Assembly: GCA_046336655.1 (NCBI GenBank)
Contig: JBKDGH010000010.1
Span: 186,001 to 250,000, forward strand
Length of the DNA stretch: 64,000 nucleotides
Source of the DNA: CANGTU01 sp046336655
GTDB lineage: Bacteria; Bacteroidota; Bacteroidia; Flavobacteriales_D; Sanyastnellaceae
Direction: 5' to 3'
Shown here: one piece after another, positions 8,117 through 17,231 of the stretch
How the letters are laid out: every line of letters begins with the position of its first letter
How positions within the stretch are numbered: position 1 is the stretch's first letter
Program-made: the position numbers and the translations under genes
The notes under the pieces: generated by a model
What the model was told of the DNA's origin: nothing
The model's database searches: none
The model's input: the letters and a program-made list of their open reading frames with translations, nothing else

Positions 8117-9619
8117 ATGAAAGAACGCTATCTCCAACTCCTGATCGCACTGAGTACAGTAGCGATGACCGGGTTGATTGCGATTCAGGTCTATTGGGTC
8201 AATAACACCTTCATACTCCGCGAACAGGATTTCGCCAGCAATGTGAGCAAGGCACTTGCAGAGGTGGCCGAACGCCTGGAGTGGATAGAAGCGCGCAAAC
8301 TCGCAGAAGAGGAGGCAGTGAAACCATCCGTGAGTATCGCGTCAGGCCCTGAGCAGGAGCTGGTGTTTACCTATGGCGAACGGGATGTGGCTGTGGTTAA
8401 CGGCAAGGAGTTAGAGGTAAGCCGCGATTCTGTGTTCTATAGCCGCATTGGCAAGGAGGGGCCTGATCAGGCCCGCATTCTGGAGCAAACAGGAATACTC
8501 GATGACATCCTGGGCGGCCTTGTGGAACTGGATATTTACGCGAGCATTCAGGAGCGCATCGACGAATGCGTTCTCGATTCGCTGATTCAGTCGACACTCG
8601 AAGGTCACGGCATCAAAGCGAAATACGAGTACGCAGTATTCAACAAACTGCATCGTCCCGAAATCATCAAGAAAGGCTCTGTGACAGAAGCGGCCACATT
8701 TTATAATGAAGGGTATAAGACACAACTTTTTCCCAGCGACCCGATTTCGGACCCCAATTTTTTACGGGTGTGGTTTCCGGATCAGCGCAAGTACTTGTTG
8801 GGCTCAATGTGGGCGATGCTCACCACATCCGCCGGCCTGCTGGTGGTAATCATGCTGTTGTTTTCGTTTTCTATACGCACCATTTACCGCCAGAAGAAGT
8901 TGAGTGAGGTGAAAAACGACTTCATTAACAACATGACGCATGAACTCAAGACGCCCATTGCCACCATTTCGCTTGCTTGTGAGGCCCTGAACGATCCTGA
9001 TATGCGAGGAAGTGAAAAGGCGCTTGGTACTTACGTGGGTATGATCAACGAAGAAAACAAGCGCCTCGGGGTGTTGGTTGAAAACGTATTGCGCACAGCC
9101 ATTTTTGAGCAGGGAGAAATGCAACTCCGGAAGGAGAAAATCGATCTTCACGCGATTATCCGCCAGGTCATTCGCAATATTGAAATTCAGGTGAGAAAGA
9201 GAAAGGGCGAGATTATCACACACCTCGATGCATCTGATCCGGTTGTCGAGGGTGACAGCCTGCACATCACCAACGTAATCTACAACCTGATTGACAATGC
9301 GATTAAGTACAGCGCTGATACCCCGCGTGTAGAGGTTTTCACACGCGACGGAATCGCTGAAATTGCGATTGCATTCCGGGACAATGGCATCGGCATTTCC
9401 CGCGAGAATCAAAAGCGGATTTTCGAAAAACTATATCGCGTGCCGACGGGCAACATCCACAATGTAAAAGGCTTCGGCTTAGGTCTGAGTTATGTCAAAG
9501 GCGTCATTGAAAAACACGGCGGAAGTGTGGATGTGTCGAGCGAGCTGAAGAAAGGAAGTACGTTCACCATACATATACCCAGAACCTATGAAAAAGAAAA
9601 CCAGAGTGCTCTTGTGTGA
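8117..9619 (+). CDS. Membrane sensor histidine kinase, RprX-like
   Basis: The ATG at 8117 (MKERYLQLLIALSTVAMTGLIAIQVYW) gives a first membrane segment at about residues 5-27. An alternative in-frame ATG lies at 8081. A periplasmic sensor region of about 200 residues follows, then a second membrane segment (about 231-256). The HisKA domain shows NNMTHELKTPIATI with His275. The HATPase domain carries YNLIDNAIKYS (N box), DNGIGIS (G1) and GFGLGLSY (G2). The architecture and the partner regulator resemble Bacteroides RprX. The 3' end overlaps the regulator gene by 32 nt, indicating coupling. The signal sensed is unknown. Confidence 0.9.
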   Translation: MKERYLQLLIALSTVAMTGLIAIQVYWVNNTFILREQDFASNVSKALAEVAERLEWIEARKLAEEEAVKPSVSIASGPEQELVFTYGERDVAVVNGKELEVSRDSVFYSRIGKEGPDQARILEQTGILDDILGGLVELDIYASIQERIDECVLDSLIQSTLEGHGIKAKYEYAVFNKLHRPEIIKKGSVTEAATFYNEGYKTQLFPSDPISDPNFLRVWFPDQRKYLLGSMWAMLTTSAGLLVVIMLLFSFSIRTIYRQKKLSEVKNDFINNMTHELKTPIATISLACEALNDPDMRGSEKALGTYVGMINEENKRLGVLVENVLRTAIFEQGEMQLRKEKIDLHAIIRQVIRNIEIQVRKRKGEIITHLDASDPVVEGDSLHITNVIYNLIDNAIKYSADTPRVEVFTRDGIAEIAIAFRDNGIGISRENQKRIFEKLYRVPTGNIHNVKGFGLGLSYVKGVIEKHGGSVDVSSELKKGSTFTIHIPRTYEKENQSALV

Positions 9620-10283
9620 GGATGATCCGAACCTCGGAACATTGCTCAGCGAGTACCTTATCGCAAAGGGATTTGAAACCGACCTTGCTACCGACGGGGC
9701 AGAAGGACTGAAGCTGTTCAAGCGGAACACGTATGATTTTCTCATACTCGATGTGATGATGCCTGTGAAGGACGGATTCACGCTGGCCCGGGAAATCAGG
9801 GAAGAGGACCGCCACACACCGATTCTTTTTCTCACCGCAAAGAGCATGAAAGAAGACACGCTTCAGGGATTCGATGCGGGAGGCGATGACTACATGACGA
9901 AGCCATTCAGCATGGAGGAGTTGCTTGTAAGAATGAATGCTATTCTGCGGAGAACTGCAGTACTTCCTGCGGATCCGGACTCTGCGCAGGAATTCCGGAT
10001 TGGCAAGTATCAGTTTGATTACAACAAGCAGCGCCTGATGCTAAATGATGAAGAAACCAAACTCACGACCAAGGAAAATGAACTGCTCTATCTTCTGTGC
10101 AAAAACAAGAATGGCGTGATGGAACGGTCACTTGCTCTGAAGGCGATTTGGGGCGATGACAATTACTTCAACGGCCGAAGCATGGACGTGTACATCGCGA
10201 AGCTCAGAAAACACCTGCGAATGGATCCTTCGGTTGAGATCATCAACGTTCATGGCCGCGGGTTCAAATTGCTGGATGCCTGA
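9588..10283 (+). CDS. rprY: OmpR-family response regulator, RprY-like
   Basis: The 231-residue protein has a receiver domain with acidic pair CEDD, phospho-acceptor Asp55 (LILDVMMP), conserved Thr (FLTAKS) and Lys in DDYMTKPFS. A winged-helix domain occupies about residues 130-230 (LTTKENELLYLL, SMDVYIAKLRKHL, GRGFKLL). The wording of both domains is close to Bacteroides RprY, which is the reason for the symbol; true orthology was not tested. It is co-transcribed with the overlapping kinase gene and may bind the GTTAA array upstream of the operon. Confidence 0.88.
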   Translation: MKKKTRVLLCEDDPNLGTLLSEYLIAKGFETDLATDGAEGLKLFKRNTYDFLILDVMMPVKDGFTLAREIREEDRHTPILFLTAKSMKEDTLQGFDAGGDDYMTKPFSMEELLVRMNAILRRTAVLPADPDSAQEFRIGKYQFDYNKQRLMLNDEETKLTTKENELLYLLCKNKNGVMERSLALKAIWGDDNYFNGRSMDVYIAKLRKHLRMDPSVEIINVHGRGFKLLDA

Positions 10284-10356
10284 GCTATTGCCGTTTTTTG
10301 CGGCATACACTTACCCGTCCTTTGCACGCATCACGATGAAGTACCCGTTCAGGGGT

Positions 10357-11235
10357 TTATGACTCATTTTCGGGGAGGTCTTGAGGGTCTGGCTTGAGGA
10401 TGAGATTGTCGATTAATCTGATTTTTTCAACGTAACAGGCACAAAGGATTACCGCATAATCCGAATCGGACCACTCGGCGAGCGGGCTGAATGAGTGGCC
10501 GTCGATGATTTCGAGGTATTCCAGCCGTATGCCCGGTATAAGGTGAAACTCTGCACGTCCCCATTGCTCCAGCCCGGGCGGGTCAAACTCCCCGCGCCGG
10601 TCATGCATGGCATACAGGATGCGGGAGATATTAAGCGCGAGAACGCGTTGCTCGGGGGTGAGCCGGGCATTCCGGGAGCTCATGGCAAGCCCGTCCGGAT
10701 CGCGCAGCGTCGGACCGGAGATGATTTCCACAGGCAGGTGCTCTTCTTTCACCATTCTCCGGATATGCGCCAGTTGCTGGAAGTCCTTTTCCCCGAAAAA
10801 GGCAACCCCGGGCTGCACGATTTCAAACAGGCGCTTCACCACGGTGAGCACCCCATCGAAGTGTCCGGGTCGGAAATGTCCTTCCAGCACCGAGGAAAGC
10901 AAGCCGAAATCCCAGTGACCGCGTGTAAGCCCGTCGGGATAAATTTCCGTCACCGGCGGCACGAACACCACATCACAATGATTTGCGTTCAGCATTTCAA
11001 GGTCCTTTTCAAGCGTTCTCGGATAATGGGCCAGGTCGCTGGTTTGATTGAACTGCGTGGGATTAACGAAAATGGAAACCACTACTACGTCGCAATGCGT
11101 TCGCGCAAGGCTTAGCAGGGAGACATGTCCCGCATGCAACGCCCCCATGGTAGGGACGAAGCCGATGCGCTTTCCTGCGCTGCGGGAGGAATTCAGCGCG
11201 CGCTGAAGGTCTTCAATGTATTCAGAAACAACCAT
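10357..11235 (-). CDS. panC: Pantothenate synthetase
   Basis: PanC joins pantoate and beta-alanine using ATP to make pantothenate, a precursor of coenzyme A, in the cytoplasm. The 292-residue product matches the usual length (about 280-300). Visible motifs are PTMGALHAGHVSLL (ATP-binding HIGH-like motif), SIFVNPTQF, FGEKDFQQL and MSSRNARL. The ATG at 11233-11235 is chosen because upstream in-frame codons lie before the conserved start and would run into the promoter of the divergent gene. It stands alone on this strand; the order panC / GT5 protein is conserved across Bacteroidota. Confidence 0.95.
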   Translation of the reverse strand: MVVSEYIEDLQRALNSSRSAGKRIGFVPTMGALHAGHVSLLSLARTHCDVVVVSIFVNPTQFNQTSDLAHYPRTLEKDLEMLNANHCDVVFVPPVTEIYPDGLTRGHWDFGLLSSVLEGHFRPGHFDGVLTVVKRLFEIVQPGVAFFGEKDFQQLAHIRRMVKEEHLPVEIISGPTLRDPDGLAMSSRNARLTPEQRVLALNISRILYAMHDRRGEFDPPGLEQWGRAEFHLIPGIRLEYLEIIDGHSFSPLAEWSDSDYAVILCACYVEKIRLIDNLILKPDPQDLPENES

Positions 11236-11308
11236 TTGACAAGTGCCGGACCGGCTTGGATAGGCCGTCAAAGCTAATGGTTTGCACGAATGCAAAAAGT
11301 TTTTTATC

Positions 11309-11316
11309 TATCTTTG
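11309..11316 (+). promoter_or_regulatory. Bacteroidota -7 box for the GT5-like gene
   Basis: TATCTTTG matches TAnnTTTG exactly and lies 30 nt before the ATG at 11347 in the gap between divergent genes. A TTTG at 11281-11284 is a possible -33 element, but the 24-nt spacing is long. Confidence 0.45.
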
Positions 11317-11346
11317 CACTATCTAAGTGGTGAAAGCAAATTCTGT

Positions 11347-12174
11347 ATGAGCAAAACCAAGGTTTTATTCGTTAGTCAGGAGATCCTTCCATTCTCTCCG
11401 GAGAGCCTGATTGCACAAAGCGCTCGTGAAATTCCACAAGCCGTTCATGAAAAGGGGAAAGAAACCCGGATCTTCATGCCGCGATACGGCAAGATCAATG
11501 AACGCAGGCATCAGCTCCACGAAGTGATCCGCCTGTCAGGTATGAACCTGATTGTGGATGATTCTGACCATCCACTCATCATCAAAGTAGCAAGCATTCC
11601 ACAGATCCGTCTGCAGGTATACTTTATAGATAACGAGGAGTTCTTTCACCGGAAGGCCTGCATGGAGGACGATAAAGGTCAGCTCTTTCCGGACAATGAC
11701 ATGCGCATGATCTTTTTCGCGAAGGGCGTGCTGGAAACAGTCAAGAAACTGGGCTGGGCTCCGGACATCATACACTGTCACGGCTGGTTTACCTCATTGC
11801 TTCCACTATATGTGAAAAAGCTCTACAGCCGTGATCCTCATTTTGCGGAAAGCAAAGTGGTGATGTCGCTGTACAACGATGAATTCAAGGGTACTCTGGA
11901 TAAAAAAATGCAGAAGAAAGTATCTTTTGACCACATCGATTCGTCTGATGTCAGCGAGCTTGCCAATCCTACTCACACGAACCTGATGAAACTCGGAATG
12001 CGTTATGCGGACGGGGTGATTGTGGGTTATGAGGGAGTGGCCGGTGAGTTGATACAATATACCCGTGGATTGGATGTTCCCGTGCTGCACCAACATGAAG
12101 AAAGCGATTACCTCACGGCAGTGGATGAATTTTTTGACACCGTTCACTCGGGAAAGTCGGTTCTCGTTGGCTAA
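11347..12174 (+). CDS. Glycogen/starch synthase-like protein, N-terminal (GT5) domain only
   Basis: The 275-residue protein begins MSKTKVLFVSQEILPFSPES. It matches the N-terminal Rossmann half of GT5 glycogen synthases: PQAVHEKGKETRIFMPRYG, then WAPDIIHCHGWFTSLLPLYVK. The C-terminal half, which binds the ADP-sugar donor (KTGGL and the E-x7-E region), is absent and the frame ends normally, so it is not a truncation artefact. Short proteins of this kind beside panC are common in Bacteroidota. Without the donor-binding half, synthase activity is doubtful. An upstream in-frame start at 11290 would overlap the promoter, so 11347 is preferred. Confidence 0.8.
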   Translation: MSKTKVLFVSQEILPFSPESLIAQSAREIPQAVHEKGKETRIFMPRYGKINERRHQLHEVIRLSGMNLIVDDSDHPLIIKVASIPQIRLQVYFIDNEEFFHRKACMEDDKGQLFPDNDMRMIFFAKGVLETVKKLGWAPDIIHCHGWFTSLLPLYVKKLYSRDPHFAESKVVMSLYNDEFKGTLDKKMQKKVSFDHIDSSDVSELANPTHTNLMKLGMRYADGVIVGYEGVAGELIQYTRGLDVPVLHQHEESDYLTAVDEFFDTVHSGKSVLVG

Positions 12175-12190
12175 ACTCAATCCCTTTACG

Positions 12191-13498
12191 ATGTTTCGCA
12201 TTCAAAGCCTCAACCACTTGGGGCTTTTTTTCGGAATGACCATACTCTTTTCCGTGGGGTGTAAAAAGCCCGAGCCTACGGGAGGTATTGAGCTGATTCC
12301 CGGAGAAGATCAGCTTTTTCCTTACCGCACGGATACACTCACATTGACGGCATCTACCTGGAGAGAGGACTCACTCCGCACTGACGAGCTTTCTTCCACG
12401 CTGATCGGTGCCTACACCGACCCGGAGTTCGGTATGGCGCAGGCATGGGGTGTAAGTCAGGTAAGGCTGTCCACCAGCTCGGCGGAGTTTCCAGTGGTGT
12501 ACGAGATAGACAGCGTGGTACTCACCATACAGTATGACGGATACCTCTACGGACGACAGGGCATACCGTATTTTATAGTGAATGAAATCACCGAAGACCT
12601 GGTTCTTTCAGAGAATTATTACAGCAACAAGAAACTGTCCGTAGCCCCCGATAATCTGATGCGTGACGGGATGGAGCGTGTCGAACTGAACGTTCCGCCT
12701 ACAGCAGAGAACAGCGCGTCATTTCCACCGCTGAGGCTGCATCTGGATGAGTCATTGGGTCAGCGGTTGCTGACACCCGCAGATCCCGAAGCGCTCACCA
12801 GCGATGCCAATTTCCGCGAGTATTTCAAGGGTGTTCAGATCAGTACACTCGCTGAACCAAACACAGGAATATTCAATGCTGATCTGGTAGATCCGGCGAG
12901 CAAGCTCACTGTGTATTACCGCGACCTCGACGGCGCAGAACCCGACACCACCAGCTATTCGTTCAATATCACTTCGGACTGTGCGCGATTTACCCGCTTT
13001 GAGCACGGCTATACAGGCACCGCGCTGAACGGGGTGGAAGACGGCTCAGTGGACGGGTCATCTCTGTGCTACATTCAGGCCGGAGCAGGGTTGAAGGTAA
13101 GAATTGACATCCCGTATTTGCTCAGTCTGAATGCGTTCGACCGCAGGACCCTGAATGCTGCGGAGCTGATCATCCCTTTCGAGGCCGACACCCGCTTCAG
13201 TCCGCCGTCGCAGCTTGTTCTCCTCTATCAGGATCAGAACGGAGCAATGCAGATTCTCCCCGATCAGGCTTCACAGACCATCGGCGGCCTTGGTGATTTT
13301 GTAAAAAAGGAATACCGCTTTCGTATCGAGCGCTTTGTGCAACGGGTGCTGAACGGGGATATCAATCCTGACGGGCTTTACCTTTATAGCACACGTGGCG
13401 GGGTGAGTGTCAACCGGGTGATTTGTCGCGGGCCGGAGTATAATCCTGAAATCCTCGGGGAGAACATGAGGCTTGTGGTCACGTTTACGTCTGACTAG
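12191..13498 (+). CDS. DUF4270-type outer-membrane lipoprotein
   Basis: The ATG at 12191 gives MFRIQSLNHLGLFFGMTILFSVGCKKPEP, a lipoprotein signal with Cys at the lipobox SVGC. The 435-residue product is rich in beta strand and has the DUF4270 features: LTLTASTWREDSLRTDELSS near the N-terminus, VLLIG-like GAYTDPEFG, and an SRGGVSVNR-like C-terminal block (STRGGVSVNRV). The function of this Bacteroidota family is not established. It starts 16 nt after the GT5 gene and precedes glmS, a gene order that is widely conserved. Confidence 0.8.
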   Translation: MFRIQSLNHLGLFFGMTILFSVGCKKPEPTGGIELIPGEDQLFPYRTDTLTLTASTWREDSLRTDELSSTLIGAYTDPEFGMAQAWGVSQVRLSTSSAEFPVVYEIDSVVLTIQYDGYLYGRQGIPYFIVNEITEDLVLSENYYSNKKLSVAPDNLMRDGMERVELNVPPTAENSASFPPLRLHLDESLGQRLLTPADPEALTSDANFREYFKGVQISTLAEPNTGIFNADLVDPASKLTVYYRDLDGAEPDTTSYSFNITSDCARFTRFEHGYTGTALNGVEDGSVDGSSLCYIQAGAGLKVRIDIPYLLSLNAFDRRTLNAAELIIPFEADTRFSPPSQLVLLYQDQNGAMQILPDQASQTIGGLGDFVKKEYRFRIERFVQRVLNGDINPDGLYLYSTRGGVSVNRVICRGPEYNPEILGENMRLVVTFTSD

Positions 13499-13581
13499 GC
13501 GCTTTTACAGGCTGTGCAGCCCGATAATCCTTCGTTGTTTCAGCGTACATTCGCTAATTGTAAATCTTACATTTAAAACGC

Positions 13582-15426
13582 ATGTGTGGAATTGTTGGCT
13601 ATCTCGGGAATGACGAGGCTTATCCCGTTCTTATAAAGGGCCTGCGCCGGCTGGAGTACCGGGGGTATGACAGTGCCGGCGTGGCACTGATTGGCGGGGA
13701 TGGATTTGTGGTACACAAGTGCAAAGGCAAGGTCGCTGATCTGGAGGAACTGGTTTCAAAGCACAGCTCCGCAGGATCCATCGGCATCGGCCATACGCGA
13801 TGGGCCACGCACGGCGCACCGAACGATGTGAATGCCCACCCGCACATTTCCGGCGATGGCAAACTCGCGCTCATTCACAACGGAATCATCGAGAACTATG
13901 CGACCCTCAAGGCGGAGTTGATCAACCGCGGTCATGTATTCAAAAGTGAAACGGACACTGAGGTGTTGGTTCACTTCATTGAAGATGTGCGAAATACCAC
14001 TGGTCTTGACCTGTTCGAGGCGACCCGCGTCGCCCTGTCAGAGGTTGTTGGCGCTTATGCCATAGTGGTTATTGACCGCGACAATCCCAATCAGCTTATT
14101 GTGGCGAAGAAATCCAGTCCGCTGGTTATCGGCATCGGATCGGACGGTGATTTCTATATTGCTTCGGACGCCACCCCGATCATTGAGTACACCAAGAATG
14201 TGGTCTATCTGGAAGATGAAGAGGTGGCCCGCATTAACCGGGAAGACGGACTGAAAATCGTAACTATTCAGAACAAGCAAAAAACACCCTATATCCAGGC
14301 GTTGGAGATGAAGCTCGAGGCGATTGAGAAGGGAGGTTTCGACAGTTTCATGCTCAAGGAAATTCACGAGCAGCCCCGGTCCATTCAGGATTCTATCCGC
14401 GGACGCCTGAACCTGAATCTGGGGATGGTAAAGATGAGCGGCATTGATCAACACGCAGAAAAATGGTTGAGTGCCAAGCGAATCATCATCGTGGCATGCG
14501 GTACCTCCTGGCATGCCGGACTTGTAGCCGAATACCTGTTTGAAGAGTTTTGCCGTATTCCGGTGGAAGTGGAGTATGCCAGTGAGTTCAGATACCGCAA
14601 TCCGGTAATTCTGCCGGATGATATTGTGATTGCCATTTCCCAGAGTGGTGAAACTGCCGACACGCTGGCCGCAGTGGAGCTTGCAAAGGAGCGCGGCGCT
14701 CACATTTTCGGCGTGTGTAACGTGGTAGGCTCCACGATTTCCCGCGCCACGCATAGCGGAGCTTATACGCATGCCGGGCCGGAAATCGGGGTGGCTTCCA
14801 CTAAGGCCTTTACCGCCCAGGTCACTGTGCTGTTTCTCCTTGCCCTGAGCGTGGCTCAGAAAAAGGGAACCATAAGTCAGGAGCGATTGAATCGCCTGAT
14901 GGCCGAATTGAGTTCGATTCCGGATAAGGTGGAGGAAGTGCTCGGAACCAACGCGATTGTGGAAACCATCGCGGAGATATACAAAGACCACCGCAATGCA
15001 CTGTATCTCGGAAGAGGATATAGTTTCCCTGTGGCCCTGGAGGGCGCGCTGAAGCTCAAGGAAATCAGTTATATCCACGCTGAAGGATATCCTGCGGCAG
15101 AAATGAAACACGGTCCGATCGCACTGATCGATCAGGAGATGCCGGTGTTTGTGATTGCAACTCAGGGGCACTCCTATGAGAAGGTGGTGAGCAACATTCA
15201 GGAGGTGAAAGCCCGCAAAGGGAAGATTATCGCCATTGTTAACACGGGAGACAAAGTGGTGAAAGAACTGGCCGATCACCTGATTGAAATTCCTAAGACA
15301 GACGATAGTCTGGTGCCGATATTATCCGTAATTCCGTTGCAACTCCTGGCATATCATGTAGCTGTAATGCGCGGGTGCAATGTGGATCAGCCCAGGAATC
15401 TGGCTAAAAGTGTTACCGTAGAATGA
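13582..15426 (+). CDS. glmS: Glutamine--fructose-6-phosphate aminotransferase (isomerizing)
   Basis: GlmS converts fructose-6-phosphate and glutamine into glucosamine-6-phosphate, the entry step to UDP-GlcNAc for peptidoglycan and LPS. The 614-residue product has normal length. The N-terminal glutaminase shows catalytic Cys2 (MCGIVGYLG), HTRWATHGAP and NAHPH. Two SIS domains follow, with VACGTSWHAG, SQSGETADT, LGRGYSFPVALEGALKLKE and the terminal LAKSVTVE. No glmS riboswitch is evident in the 83-nt upstream gap. A 413-codon open frame antisense to it is a shadow. Confidence 0.98.
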   Translation: MCGIVGYLGNDEAYPVLIKGLRRLEYRGYDSAGVALIGGDGFVVHKCKGKVADLEELVSKHSSAGSIGIGHTRWATHGAPNDVNAHPHISGDGKLALIHNGIIENYATLKAELINRGHVFKSETDTEVLVHFIEDVRNTTGLDLFEATRVALSEVVGAYAIVVIDRDNPNQLIVAKKSSPLVIGIGSDGDFYIASDATPIIEYTKNVVYLEDEEVARINREDGLKIVTIQNKQKTPYIQALEMKLEAIEKGGFDSFMLKEIHEQPRSIQDSIRGRLNLNLGMVKMSGIDQHAEKWLSAKRIIIVACGTSWHAGLVAEYLFEEFCRIPVEVEYASEFRYRNPVILPDDIVIAISQSGETADTLAAVELAKERGAHIFGVCNVVGSTISRATHSGAYTHAGPEIGVASTKAFTAQVTVLFLLALSVAQKKGTISQERLNRLMAELSSIPDKVEEVLGTNAIVETIAEIYKDHRNALYLGRGYSFPVALEGALKLKEISYIHAEGYPAAEMKHGPIALIDQEMPVFVIATQGHSYEKVVSNIQEVKARKGKIIAIVNTGDKVVKELADHLIEIPKTDDSLVPILSVIPLQLLAYHVAVMRGCNVDQPRNLAKSVTVE

Positions 15427-15489
15427 TACATATCATCTCCGGGAAAAGACAGAATTAACAAGGATTGTGTGAAAAAGGAGTAAATCCTG

Positions 15490-15497
15490 TATTTTCG
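15490..15497 (+). promoter_or_regulatory. Possible -7 box for the outer-membrane barrel gene
   Basis: TATTTTCG differs from TAnnTTTG at one position, and a TTG at 15465-15467 lies 22 nt upstream. It is 54 nt before the chosen ATG. Weak prediction. Confidence 0.3.
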
Positions 15498-15551
15498 GCT
15501 TCGCAAATTTGCTGAACCTTGCAGTCACTAAAACCCAAAAATTCAACTTTT

Positions 15552-16289
15552 ATGAAAAAGGTCATTTTGTTTTTCGCATTGGCACTTGCCGCTGCAACCG
15601 GCGCTTACGCCCAGAAACAAACAGGTGGAGAAAAGAACCTTGAAGTTCAGTTCGCTCCGCTCGGAGGCAGCCCTGTGAGCATCAGCGGTATCCGCATGCG
15701 TATATTCAACAGTGAGTCAAGTGCGATTCGCGTAGGTCTTTTCCTCGGCGGTACTACCGACAGGGAAATTGCTGCGCAGCCAGGCACTGTGGGTGGCGAT
15801 CCCGATGCTCCGGAGCTCGTGAACACCGACAGGACCTTCAGCGTGTCTCTGCGCCCTGGTTACGAAAAGCACTTCGCAGGAACAGACCGTCTGTCTCCAT
15901 ACGTAGGTGCTGAACTGTTGTTCACCCTCAACCGCGAGACTTCCATTGAGGAGTCTTACAGCACAAACAGTTTCACAGATCCAGATGCGAAAGTACTTTG
16001 GGAGACCACAACTACCGATGGCTCAACCACCTTCGGTTTGAATCTCGTTGCTGGTACTGACTTCTACTTCGCTGACAACATCTACCTCGGTGCTGAACTT
16101 GGTTTTGGCTTTGCAAGAACCGGACAGGCTGATACCGTGACTGAAGTTTCTGATACAGATGCTTTCCGCCTTGCAAACGGCATTCCACAGAATGATGATG
16201 TGGAGTTTGATCCGATCCTTAACGGAAGCAACTCAGGATGGGGCCCGAACTTTCAGGGTACTATCCGTTTGGGTTGGCTCTTTAACTAA
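15552..16289 (+). CDS. Small outer-membrane beta-barrel protein
   Basis: The ATG at 15552 gives a clear signal peptide MKKVILFFALALAAATGAYA-Q. The mature part of about 225 residues alternates aromatic and polar strands (VQFAPLGGSPVSISGIRMRIF, AIRVGLFLGG, VSLRPGYEKHF, YVGAELLFTLN, LGAELGFGFARTG) and ends GTIRLGWLFN with a terminal strand. This is the pattern of an 8-strand OmpW/OmpX-like barrel. Ligand and role are not visible. It is followed 8 nt later by a lipoprotein gene, so the two are probably one transcript. Confidence 0.8.
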   Translation: MKKVILFFALALAAATGAYAQKQTGGEKNLEVQFAPLGGSPVSISGIRMRIFNSESSAIRVGLFLGGTTDREIAAQPGTVGGDPDAPELVNTDRTFSVSLRPGYEKHFAGTDRLSPYVGAELLFTLNRETSIEESYSTNSFTDPDAKVLWETTTTDGSTTFGLNLVAGTDFYFADNIYLGAELGFGFARTGQADTVTEVSDTDAFRLANGIPQNDDVEFDPILNGSNSGWGPNFQGTIRLGWLFN

Positions 16290-16297
16290 TCACGACC

Positions 16298-17179
16298 ATG
16301 ATACGCATCAACCTGAATCTGAAAACTGCGCTTGCGGTTTCGGTACTTACTGTTTCTTCAGCCCTGTTCACAGGTTGCCAGAAGGAGCAGGAGTTCACCG
16401 GACTGAAAGCACCACAAAAGAAGGTCACCGTGAACGCCGACCAACAGCGCATGCTGCAGGACATGGCGGGTCGAGTTCCAACCCTTCGCATCTATGATGA
16501 GGATGACAACCGGTTTATCGACATCGATCTGAAAAACCGCAATTTCAGTTTCTCTGAGCCGAATGATGGATGGAATCTGTCCAGTTCGGATGATGTGGTC
16601 TGGGAGCCTGCTGATGGAGGCGGAGGAATCCTCTTCATCGGTGCAGGTGCTTTTGGTGGAAACACGGGCGGTACCATTGTGGCCGGCAGCACTGCCCTCA
16701 ACATCAATTACACGTTCTGCTTTGCAGCGTCTGAAGAAGCACTCGGCCTCGACCTGTTCGATACCGGCGCCAACATTGACGGAATCAGTGGTGTAATCGG
16801 TATCGCAGGGGACTTTGAAGCCCTCCTGAATGACGAAGTGGATGAAGACTCTGACTTCACGGATTACTTTCAGGGCTTCGCGGCTTACTTCGTATACGAT
16901 AACGAAGCCTCCGGCAGCTATGAGATTCTGGATTGGCTGTCAGACCTTGACGCTGATCTCAGTGACCTGGAAGGAAACGGATTCGGATATGTATTCGGAT
17001 TTGAAAACTTCTCCTTGTATTTCTCTTACAGCGGCACACTCAACGTTTCCGGTGGTTCTATCGGATTCAACGGGGAGTACCTCGGATTCGAGAATCTGGA
17101 TGAGCTATTCTTCAACTTCGACGACGAAGAGGAACCGGAAATCGACATCGTACCAGGCTTCGGCGTAATGGGATGCTGA
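16298..17179 (+). CDS. Acidic predicted lipoprotein, unknown function
   Basis: The 293-residue product starts MIRINLNLKTALAVSVLTVSSALFTGC, a lipoprotein signal with lipobox FTGC and Cys27. The mature part is strongly acidic and rich in Gly, Phe, Asp and Asn, with beta-type repeats such as GNGFGYVFGFENFSLYFSYSG and a terminal EEEPEIDIVPGFGVMGC. No known domain is recognised. The gene directly follows the beta-barrel gene (8-nt gap) and ends at a strong terminator, so the pair forms a two-gene unit of the outer envelope. Confidence 0.75.
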   Translation: MIRINLNLKTALAVSVLTVSSALFTGCQKEQEFTGLKAPQKKVTVNADQQRMLQDMAGRVPTLRIYDEDDNRFIDIDLKNRNFSFSEPNDGWNLSSSDDVVWEPADGGGGILFIGAGAFGGNTGGTIVAGSTALNINYTFCFAASEEALGLDLFDTGANIDGISGVIGIAGDFEALLNDEVDEDSDFTDYFQGFAAYFVYDNEASGSYEILDWLSDLDADLSDLEGNGFGYVFGFENFSLYFSYSGTLNVSGGSIGFNGEYLGFENLDELFFNFDDEEEPEIDIVPGFGVMGC

Positions 17180-17200
17180 TCTCCATACAGAAATGAATTT

Positions 17201-17228
17201 AAAACCCCGGCGTAAGTCGGGGTTTTTT
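17201..17228. terminator. Intrinsic terminator, probably bidirectional
   Basis: The stem AAAACCCCG pairs with CGGGGTTTT around a short loop and ends in six T. It lies 21 nt after the lipoprotein stop and 3 nt from the stop of the opposing EamA gene, so it can serve both convergent genes. Confidence 0.85.
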
Positions 17229-17231
17229 CGT

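Noticed and set aside
10289..10305. Terminator between the response regulator and panC (TGCCG-loop-CGGCA)
   Set aside because: The stem is only 5 bp and the T residues lie in the loop, not after the stem.
13499..13581. glmS riboswitch-ribozyme upstream of glmS
   Set aside because: The gap is only 83 nt and lacks the length and conserved core of the ribozyme.
14038..15279. 413-codon open frame antisense to glmS
   Set aside because: glmS is full length with all motifs on the plus strand; the antisense product has no domain and is a codon-bias shadow.
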